Assembly (NCBI RefSeq): GCF_024137025.1
Contig: NZ_JAMYJR010000064.1
Span: 1 to 48,738 of the forward strand
Reading direction: 5' to 3'
Length of the DNA stretch: 48,738 nt
Source of the DNA: Paractinoplanes aksuensis
GTDB lineage: Bacteria > Actinomycetota > Actinomycetes > Mycobacteriales > Micromonosporaceae
A program made the translations under genes and the position numbers. Below are positions 42,552 to 48,738 of this stretch, piece after piece; position 1 is the stretch's first letter; the number at the start of each line of letters is the position of its first letter. The notes under the pieces were generated by a model. That model ran no database searches, was not told the origin of the DNA, and saw only the letters and a program-made list of their open reading frames with translations.

Positions 42552-43837
42552 AACGCACCCTCCCGGCCGCGCTTCTCGCCCTTTCCCTCGCTGTCGTCGC
42601 CGGGTGCGACGGCAGCGGCGGGGGCGGGGACGCCGACCAGGCCAACGCCGCCACCGGCCCGATCACCATCTGGCTCTCGAACAACCAGGAGGAACTGGCC
42701 TGGGGCAAGGCCATGGTCGAGTCGTGGAACGGCCAGCACGCCGACCAGAAGATCACCGCCCAGGAGATCCCGGCCGGCAAGAGCTCGGAAGAGGTCATCG
42801 GGGCCGCCATCACCGCCGGCAACGCGCCCTGCCTGATCTGGAACACCGCGCCGGCCGCCATCCCGCAGTTCCAGAAGCAGGGCGGCCTGGTCGCCCTCGA
42901 CTCGTTCGACGGTGGCGCGCAGTACATCGCCGACCGCACGGGCGACACGGCCGAGCAGTACAAGTCGCCGGACGGCAAGTTCTACCAGCTGCCGTGGAAG
43001 TCCAACCCGGTCCGGATCATCTACAACAAGGACATCTTCGCCAAGGCGGGGCTCGACCCGGAGAAGCCCGCCCTGGCCACGTACGACGAATTCCTCACCG
43101 CCGCCCGCAAGATCAAGTCATCCGGGGCGGCGCAGGCCGCGATCTACCCGGCGCCTTCCAGCGAGTTCTTCCAGTCCTGGTTCGACTTCTACCCGCTGTT
43201 CGCCGCCGAGACCGACGGCAACCAGCTCGTGAAGGACAACAAGGCCCAGTTCAACACCCCGCAGGGGCAGGCCGTGGCCGGCTTCTGGAAGACCCTGTAC
43301 GACGAGGGCCTGGCCCCCAAGGAGATGTACAACGGCGACTCGTTCGCCGACAAGAAGGCAGCCATGGCCATCGTCGGCCCGTGGGCGATCAAGGTCTACG
43401 GCGACAAGGTGAAGTGGGGCACGGTGCCCGTCCCGACCAGCACCGGCAAGCCGGCCGACCAGATCAAGACGTTCAGCGACGCCAAGAACGTGGCCATGTA
43501 CAGCGCCTGCCAGAACCGCGCCACCGCCTGGGAGGTCATCAAGTTCGCCACCAGCCAGGAGCAGGACGGCAAGCTGCTCGACGCGACCGGTCAGATGCCG
43601 CTGCGCAAGGACCTGCAGACCGCGTACCCCGACTACTTCAGCAAGAACGCGGCCTACACGCCCTTCGCCGAGCAGGCCGCGCGCACGGTCGAGGTGCCCA
43701 ACGTGCCCAACTCCGTGGCCATCTGGCAGGCGTTCCGGGACGCGTACTCGGAATCGGTGATCTTCGGTAAGACACCGGTGGCCGACGCGTTCACCGGCGC
43801 CGCCGAGAAGGTCGACCAGCTGGCCAGCGGGTCGTGA
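42548..43837 (+). CDS. ABC transporter solute-binding lipoprotein (CUT1)
   Basis: 429 residues. Lipoprotein signal MKRTLPAALLALSLAVVAGC (Cys20), then ITIWLSNNQEELAWGKAMVE, the NAPCLIWNTAPAAIPQFQ region and RIIYNKDIFAKAG, a CUT1 sugar-binding fold. It is only weakly similar to the binding protein at 32783-34051, so the two loci likely import different oligosaccharides. Overlaps LacI (ATGA) and the next permease (GTGA). Confidence 0.92.
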   Translation: MKRTLPAALLALSLAVVAGCDGSGGGGDADQANAATGPITIWLSNNQEELAWGKAMVESWNGQHADQKITAQEIPAGKSSEEVIGAAITAGNAPCLIWNTAPAAIPQFQKQGGLVALDSFDGGAQYIADRTGDTAEQYKSPDGKFYQLPWKSNPVRIIYNKDIFAKAGLDPEKPALATYDEFLTAARKIKSSGAAQAAIYPAPSSEFFQSWFDFYPLFAAETDGNQLVKDNKAQFNTPQGQAVAGFWKTLYDEGLAPKEMYNGDSFADKKAAMAIVGPWAIKVYGDKVKWGTVPVPTSTGKPADQIKTFSDAKNVAMYSACQNRATAWEVIKFATSQEQDGKLLDATGQMPLRKDLQTAYPDYFSKNAAYTPFAEQAARTVEVPNVPNSVAIWQAFRDAYSESVIFGKTPVADAFTGAAEKVDQLASGS

Positions 43838-44751
43838 CCACGGCCGCTCCCGCGGCCACCAAGCGCAACCGGGCGGCGGGCCTCCTCGGCCGCCACCCGG
43901 TGGGCATGATCCTGGCCGCCCCGTACGCCGTCTATCTCGCGGTCATCTTCGCCTACCCGTTCGGGTTCTCGGTGTGGATGAGCTTCCACGACTACTTCTT
44001 CGCCGCGCCCGGCGCCGTCGTCGACCACCCGTTCGTCGGGCTCGACAACTACAAGGCGGCGCTGACCGACCCCGCGGTCGGCCAGGCGTTCAAGAACATC
44101 GTGATCTTCCTGGTCATCAACGTGCCGCTCACGACCGGGCTCGCCCTCGTGCTGGCGGTCGCGCTGAACCGGGTGGTCCATGCCCGTACGTTCCTGCGGG
44201 TCTCCTTCTATGTCCCGTACGTGACGGCCAGCGTGGCCGTGGTCGGCGTGTGGCTGTTCCTGTTCAACTCGGGCGGCCTGGTCAACTCGCTGCTCGGCCC
44301 GCTCGCGCCCGACCCGTCGTGGCTGGTCAACGAGGGCTGGGCGATGCCGGTCATCGCGTTCTTCGTGACCTGGAAGCAGCTCGGCTTCTTCATCCTGCTC
44401 TACCTGGCCGCGCTGCAGAACGTGCCCAACGCGCTGTACGAGCAGGCCTCGGTCGACGGGGCCAACGGCTGGCAGAAATTCTGGTCGGTGACCGTGCCCG
44501 CGGTGCGGTCGTCGACGGCCCTCGTGGTGATCCTGGCCCTGATCACCGGGGCCAACCTGTTCACCGAGCCCTACCTGCTGACCGGGGGCGGCGGCCCGAA
44601 CGGGGCCTCGGCCTCGCCCGTCCTGATCATGTATCAGCGCGGCATCCAGCAGGGCGAGCCCGACTTCGCGGCCGCGCTGGGCGTGATCCTGGTGCTCGGC
44701 ACGCTGGTCGTCGCGTACATCAACCGCCGGTTCATCGAAGGGCGGGACTGA
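43834..44751 (+). CDS. Carbohydrate ABC transporter permease (MalF type)
   Basis: 305 residues, six transmembrane helices, first at about 24-45 (MILAAPYAVYLAVIFAYPFG). EAA loop ALYEQASVDGANGWQKFWSV docks the ATPase. The segment LVILALITGANLFTEPYLL, then TGGGGPNGAS, is typical for CUT1 permeases. GTG start (43834) overlaps the binding-protein stop as GTGA. No ATPase gene is in the operon. Confidence 0.92.
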   Translation: MTTAAPAATKRNRAAGLLGRHPVGMILAAPYAVYLAVIFAYPFGFSVWMSFHDYFFAAPGAVVDHPFVGLDNYKAALTDPAVGQAFKNIVIFLVINVPLTTGLALVLAVALNRVVHARTFLRVSFYVPYVTASVAVVGVWLFLFNSGGLVNSLLGPLAPDPSWLVNEGWAMPVIAFFVTWKQLGFFILLYLAALQNVPNALYEQASVDGANGWQKFWSVTVPAVRSSTALVVILALITGANLFTEPYLLTGGGGPNGASASPVLIMYQRGIQQGEPDFAAALGVILVLGTLVVAYINRRFIEGRD

Positions 44752-44752
44752 C

Positions 44753-45583
44753 ATGAGGCGCTGGCCCAATGTGGTGCGCTATTTCCTCTTGTTCCTGGGC
44801 GCACTGATCTTCCTGTTCCCGTTCTATTACATGCTGATCGGCTCCCTGCAGTCGTCGCCCGACACCTCGGTCAAGGGCGCGTTCCCGACCTCGGGGCTGA
44901 CCCTCGACAACTACAAGGACATCAACGAGCGGGTCGACCTGCTCGGCTCGCTGGTCAACTCGGGCATCTTCACCGGTGGCGTGCTGCTGGGGACGGTCGT
45001 CTTCGGCACGGTGGCCGGCTACGCGCTGGCCCGGCTGCAGTGGCGGGGCCGGGGCGTGCTGTTCGCGCTCGTGCTGCTGGTGCAGGTGATCCCGTTCCAA
45101 CTGCTGCTGATCCCCCTCTACGTGCTGATCGTGCGCGGCTACGGGCTGGCCGACAACTACCTCGGCATGATCCTGCCGTTCGCCATCAACACGACAGCGG
45201 TTTTCGTGTTCCGCCAGTTCTTCCTGCAACTGCCGGACGACCTGTTCGCGGCCGCGCGGCTCGACGGCGCGGGCGAGGTGCGGATCCTGTGGTCGGTCGC
45301 GCTGCCGCTGGTGCGACCGGCCCTGCTGACCGCGGTGCTGCTCACGTTCATCGGGCCGTGGAACGAGTTCCTGTGGCCGTTCCTGGTCACCAAGGACGCG
45401 GACCTGCAACCGCTGGCGGTCTCGCTGGCCAACTACATCAGCAACGTGTCCGCGCGGGCGGCCAACCCGTTCGGCGCGATCCTGGCCGGCGCCTGTGTGC
45501 TGGCCGCCCCTGCGGTGGCGCTGTTCATCGCGTTCCAGCGGCAGTTCATCTCCTCCGACATCGGTTCCGGCGTGAAAGGCTGA
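44753..45583 (+). CDS. Carbohydrate ABC transporter permease (MalG type)
   Basis: 276 residues, six transmembrane helices. EAA region DLFAAARLDGAGEVRILWSV, then ALPLVRPALLTAVLLTFIGP and WNEFLWPFLVT, a hallmark of MalG-type proteins. Starts one base after the preceding stop, with no room for its own RBS outside the previous gene. Pairs with the MalF-type protein to import the oligosaccharide released by the downstream enzymes. Confidence 0.92.
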   Translation: MRRWPNVVRYFLLFLGALIFLFPFYYMLIGSLQSSPDTSVKGAFPTSGLTLDNYKDINERVDLLGSLVNSGIFTGGVLLGTVVFGTVAGYALARLQWRGRGVLFALVLLVQVIPFQLLLIPLYVLIVRGYGLADNYLGMILPFAINTTAVFVFRQFFLQLPDDLFAAARLDGAGEVRILWSVALPLVRPALLTAVLLTFIGPWNEFLWPFLVTKDADLQPLAVSLANYISNVSARAANPFGAILAGACVLAAPAVALFIAFQRQFISSDIGSGVKG

Positions 45584-45584
45584 C

Positions 45585-46730
45585 ATGGTTCCGTACACCC
45601 TGACCCGGATGGGCGTCGTGATGGCGCCCGAGACCGGCGATCCCCTCGAGGCCGAGGGGGTTCTCAACCCCGCCAGCGGGCGTACGCCCGACGGCCGTCT
45701 GTTCCTGCTGCCGCGCCTGGTGGCCACGGGCAACGTGTCGCGGGTCGGCCTGGCCGAAGTGAAGCTCGAGGGCGGCGTACCGGTGGGGGTCGAACGCCGG
45801 GGCATCGTGCTCTCGCCCGACGAGGGCTGGGAGCGTGGGCTCAACAACGCCGGCGTCGAGGACCCCCGGACGACGTGGGTGCCCAGCCTGGGCCGGCACC
45901 TCATGACGTACGTGGCCTACGGTCCGCTCGGGCCGCGGCTGGCCCTGGCCGTCAGCGAGGATCTGGAGCACTGGACGCGGCTGGGGCCGGTCCAGTTCAC
46001 TTACCAGCCCGACCTCGACACCGACCTGAACCTGTTCCCGAACAAGGACGCGGTGTTCTTCCCCGAGCCGGTGCCCGACCCGGACGGGCGGCCGAGCTAC
46101 GCGATGATCCACCGGCCGATGTGGGACCTGGGCTGGTTCCGGCCCGGCGAGGGTGTGCACCTGCCGGCCGGGATCACCGACGAGCGGGCCGGGATCTGGA
46201 TCTCGTACGTGCCGGTCGACGAGGTGCAGGCCGACCTGAGCGCTCTGGTGCGGCCGCGCAACCACCGGTGCGTCGCCCTCCCTTCGTTTGAGTACGAGGC
46301 CTTGAAGATCGGGGCTGGGCCGCCGCCGCTGCGGGTGCCCGAGGGCTGGCTGCTTCTGCATCACGGGGTCACCGGCTACATCCCGCCCGGCTTCGACCCG
46401 ACCAACCAGCGGGTCACGTACGCGGCCGGGGCGATGATCCTGGACCCGGCCGACCCGAGCCACGTGCTCGACCGGACGAGCGAGGCGATCTTCGTCCCGG
46501 AGACGGCCGACGAGCAGTCCGGGACCGTGCCCAACGTCGTCTTCCCGACCGCCATCGAAGAGGTCGACGGCGTGCACTACGTCTTCTACGGCATGGCCGA
46601 CAGCAAGATCGGCGTAGCCCGTCTCGACCGCGTCCCGTCCTCTCCCGAAGGAGCCAGCCATGAAGCGCCGATCCGTGTTGCTGGGCAGCGGACTAGCCCT
46701 GACAGCGCCCCTGCTCAGCTCGACTCCTAG
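45585..46730 (+). CDS. GH130-family glycoside phosphorylase/hydrolase
   Basis: 381 residues, five-bladed beta-propeller of GH130 type. Signatures: NAGVEDPRTTWV (about 89-99), FPNKDAVFFPE (151-161), LLHHGVTG and the final blade HYVFYGMADSKIGVA. Most GH130 enzymes phosphorolyse beta-mannosides (mannosyl-glucose, mannobiose or N-glycan core); a few hydrolyse them. Which applies cannot be read here. No signal peptide, so cytosolic, acting on what the importer brings in. The frame runs 71 bp into the next gene, extending about 20 residues past the family's normal end. Confidence 0.87.
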   Translation: MVPYTLTRMGVVMAPETGDPLEAEGVLNPASGRTPDGRLFLLPRLVATGNVSRVGLAEVKLEGGVPVGVERRGIVLSPDEGWERGLNNAGVEDPRTTWVPSLGRHLMTYVAYGPLGPRLALAVSEDLEHWTRLGPVQFTYQPDLDTDLNLFPNKDAVFFPEPVPDPDGRPSYAMIHRPMWDLGWFRPGEGVHLPAGITDERAGIWISYVPVDEVQADLSALVRPRNHRCVALPSFEYEALKIGAGPPPLRVPEGWLLLHHGVTGYIPPGFDPTNQRVTYAAGAMILDPADPSHVLDRTSEAIFVPETADEQSGTVPNVVFPTAIEEVDGVHYVFYGMADSKIGVARLDRVPSSPEGASHEAPIRVAGQRTSPDSAPAQLDS

Positions 46731-48615
46731 TTCCGCCGCGACGTCCCGGCTGACCAACACGGCCCATCTCGACTTCCTGCGCGACTCGGTGACGCCGCCC
46801 GCGCAGGCCGGCCACACCACCTATCGATCGTCGAGCGGCCTCGGCGTGCTGTGGACGTACGCCGAACCGAACGCGGACGGCACCTACCGCCGGATCGGCG
46901 GCGGCCCGTACGACGCGGCCACCGACACGTACGGGCAGGGCGCCTTCAACTCGGACGACATCGCGCGAGCGGCCGTGGTCTACATCCGCCACTGGAAGCA
47001 GACGGGGTCGGCGGCCAGCCGGACCGCGGCCTACGAGTTGCTGCGCGGGCTGACGTACTTCCAGACGTTGTCGTCCGGCTATTTCGTGCTGTGGATGCAG
47101 CCGGACGGCACGTTCAACGTGAGCCCCGAGCCGGTCGAGCTGCCCGACCCGTCCGACAGCGGGCCGTCGTACTGGCTGGCCCGGGCCATCTGGGCGCTGG
47201 GGGAGGGTTACGCGGCGTTCCGCACCGCCGACAAGGGGTTCGCGACGTTCCTCAAGGAGCGGCTCGATCTGGCCCTCGGGGCGCTCGACCTTTCCGAGTA
47301 CGGCCGATGGCAGATCATCGACGGCGTCCGGGTGCCCGCCTGGCTGGTGGTGGACGGCGCGGACGCCAGCGCCGAGGCCGTGCTGGGCCTGGCCGCGTAC
47401 GTGTCGGCCGGCGGCCCTTCGAGCGCGCGGCGCGTGCTGCGGCAACTGTCGGAGGGCATCGCGGCCTTGTCGGACGGCTCGGCCCGCGAATGGCCGTTCG
47501 GTGCGGTGCTGCCGTGGGCGTTGTCCCGGTCCGACTGGCACGCGTGGGCTTCACAGATGCCGGCCGCATTGGCCCGAGCCGGTCAGGTGCTGGGGTCCGA
47601 GCATTTCGTACGACCGGCGGTCACCGATTCGGCCGTGTTCACGCCGTGGCTGCTCACCTCGGGCGGCCCCGACAACGGCCGGCTGCCCGCGCGGATCGAC
47701 AAGAACCAGATCGCGTACGGGGTGGACTCCCGCATCCAGTCGTTGATCGCGGTGGCCGGGGCGACCGGCCGCACCGGTTTCCGGCAGCTGGCCGGCATCG
47801 TGGCCGCCTGGTATTTCGGGGCCAACGCGGCGGGCGCGGCCGCCTACGACCCGGCCACCGGTCGTACGGTCGACGGCATCGCGGCCGACGGCACGGTCAA
47901 CCGGAACGCGGGGGCCGAGTCCACGATTCACGGCCTGCTCAGCATGCTGGTGCTGGACGCCCAGCCCGACGTGGCGGCCCAGGCTCGGCAGGGCAACATC
48001 GTGGCCCGGGTCGGCTCGACCACCGTCGAGGCCGAGTCGGCGAGGCTGGCCGGCGGGGCCGCCGTGGTGACGCCACCGTCACCGTGGACGGGGGAATCGC
48101 AGTACAGCGGGGACAAATACGTGCGGATGCCGGCCGGGGCGACCGCCCGCTTCACGGTGCCGGCCACGGCCCAACCCCAGCTGGTGCTGCCGGTGGTGGA
48201 CCTACGACCCGGCAGTGCGGCCGTCACCCGGTGGACTTCGTCGGGGCGGCCGTTGGGCGACGTGCGGCACGGAGACGTCGGCGCGCAGGGGAACTCGCCG
48301 GCGCCCGGGGCGTTGCTGCCGGTCACGCTGGCGAGCGAACTGCCGTCCGGCCGCACCGAACTGGTGGCCACGGCCGCCGGGGGAGAGGCCGTGGTGGACG
48401 CGGTCATCCTCGAACCGCTGGTGTCCCGCTACACCATCGGCGGCGGCGGTCACACGACGACGGTGTTGCGCAGCGCCGCCCGCACACCCCAGACCGTCAC
48501 CGTCGACGGCCCGGCCACCATCGAGTCGTACGACGCCACCGGCGTTCGCCGCGCCCGCACCACGGGTTCCCGCGCGCTGGTGTTGCCCGGCGGCTTCACG
48601 ATCGCCCGCCGCTAG
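46660..48615 (+). CDS. Secreted protein with presumed (alpha/alpha)6 glycosidase domain
   Basis: 651 residues. N-terminal Tat-like or Sec signal (MKRRSVLLGSGLALTAPLLS, cleavage near SSAA). The next 430 residues have a regular helix-rich repeat with aromatic and acidic patches (FNSDDIARAAVVYIRHWKQ, SYWLARAIWALGEGYAAF, NRNAGAESTIHGLLSMLVLD). The helix AGAESTIHGLL is seen in toroid glycosidases. The remaining 200 residues are beta-rich and may form a CBM-like sandwich with a final beta domain. I cannot give a GH number. RBS gaaggag. It shares an operon with GH130, so it likely trims the extracellular glycan whose fragments are then imported. Confidence 0.78.
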   Translation: MKRRSVLLGSGLALTAPLLSSTPSSAATSRLTNTAHLDFLRDSVTPPAQAGHTTYRSSSGLGVLWTYAEPNADGTYRRIGGGPYDAATDTYGQGAFNSDDIARAAVVYIRHWKQTGSAASRTAAYELLRGLTYFQTLSSGYFVLWMQPDGTFNVSPEPVELPDPSDSGPSYWLARAIWALGEGYAAFRTADKGFATFLKERLDLALGALDLSEYGRWQIIDGVRVPAWLVVDGADASAEAVLGLAAYVSAGGPSSARRVLRQLSEGIAALSDGSAREWPFGAVLPWALSRSDWHAWASQMPAALARAGQVLGSEHFVRPAVTDSAVFTPWLLTSGGPDNGRLPARIDKNQIAYGVDSRIQSLIAVAGATGRTGFRQLAGIVAAWYFGANAAGAAAYDPATGRTVDGIAADGTVNRNAGAESTIHGLLSMLVLDAQPDVAAQARQGNIVARVGSTTVEAESARLAGGAAVVTPPSPWTGESQYSGDKYVRMPAGATARFTVPATAQPQLVLPVVDLRPGSAAVTRWTSSGRPLGDVRHGDVGAQGNSPAPGALLPVTLASELPSGRTELVATAAGGEAVVDAVILEPLVSRYTIGGGGHTTTVLRSAARTPQTVTVDGPATIESYDATGVRRARTTGSRALVLPGGFTIARR

Positions 48616-48621
48616 GTCACT

Positions 48622-48655
48622 GGGCCGCGCGCAGCTTTCGGGCTGTGCGCGGCCC
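48622..48655 (+). terminator. Strong hairpin terminator of the LacI/GH130 operon
   Basis: GGGCCGCGCGCAGC (48622-48635) and GCTGTGCGCGGCCC (48642-48655) form a 14-bp stem (one G-U pair) with a 6-base loop, starting 6 bp after the last stop codon. No T-run follows, as is common for actinomycete terminators. The remaining bases to 48738 show nothing recognisable. Confidence 0.8.
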
Positions 48656-48738
48656 GGTCTCAGCTTCGCGTTTAACATCGGTTTCGTCGTTTTGGGGTCT
48701 TGACGTTGGTCTTCTTGATCGCTGGATGGCGTTGGGCG

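Overview
The window is very GC-rich, with strong codon bias, many GTG and some TTG starts, dense ATGA/GTGA gene overlaps and large LuxR-type (LAL) regulators. This fits a filamentous actinomycete, most likely Micromonosporaceae (Actinoplanes-like). The genus is an inference; there is no rRNA or marker gene here. I found no tRNA, rRNA, CRISPR array, transposase, integrase or phage gene.

Layout. (1) 1-97 is a G-run followed by a C-run, then about 390 bp without a recognisable gene. (2) 490-1598 (+) holds a small membrane protein and a DUF4232-type lipoprotein. (3) 7670-1612 (-) is a long run of housekeeping and accessory genes: HAD phosphatase, MazG-like pyrophosphohydrolase, membrane protein, MFS exporter with MerR regulator, an internally duplicated protein coupled to an AbiEii-like nucleotidyltransferase, and a lipoprotein. 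(4) 7687-8905 is a decayed pair: a PNPOx-type gene with its FMN domain deleted in frame, and a methyltransferase that has lost its SAM motif I beside a 32-33 bp tandem repeat. (5) 8906-17711 has an MLTR-type regulator divergent from a LAL regulator that leads a tight cassette (patatin lipase, glycosyltransferase, membrane protein, alpha/beta-hydrolase-like protein), then an orphan CHASE3 histidine kinase. (6) 17695-24262 (-) has an alpha/beta-hydrolase stub, AraC regulator, CocE/NonD hydrolase, secreted alpha/beta hydrolase and a second LAL. (7) 24493-27600 (+) has a catalytically dead 6-phosphogluconate-dehydrogenase-like protein carrying four 51-bp repeats, a fuconolactonase-type amidohydrolase, and an S51 peptidase-ASCH fusion.

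(8) 27636-37307 (-) is a carbohydrate locus: secreted beta-helix/CBM6 protein, FadR-type GntR regulator, ABC importer (binding protein plus two permeases), an unrecognised 602-residue protein, an RraA-type aldolase-like protein and an aldo/keto reductase. A shared AT-rich operator (consensus CWATCGNNTATCGMTWA) sits at the starts of the beta-helix, gntR and binding-protein genes. Further copies lie inside the beta-helix gene and, slightly degenerate, inside the amidohydrolase gene. The amidohydrolase, aldo/keto reductase and RraA-like protein together look like part of an oxidative 6-deoxysugar (L-fucose or L-rhamnose) pathway; the sugar-acid dehydratase is not in the window. (9) 37473-41257 (-) holds a short XRE/NB-ARC protein and a third LAL. 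(10) 41514-48615 (+) is a LacI-controlled sugar operon (LacI, binding protein, two permeases, GH130 enzyme, secreted presumed glycosidase) with paired LacI operators around its promoter and a strong hairpin terminator at the end.

The most interesting signals are the operator network of the GntR locus, including copies embedded in coding sequence, the five-gene LAL/patatin/glycosyltransferase cassette, the dead 6PGDH with minisatellite insertion, the S51-ASCH fusion, and the coupled AbiEii/duplicated-protein pair.
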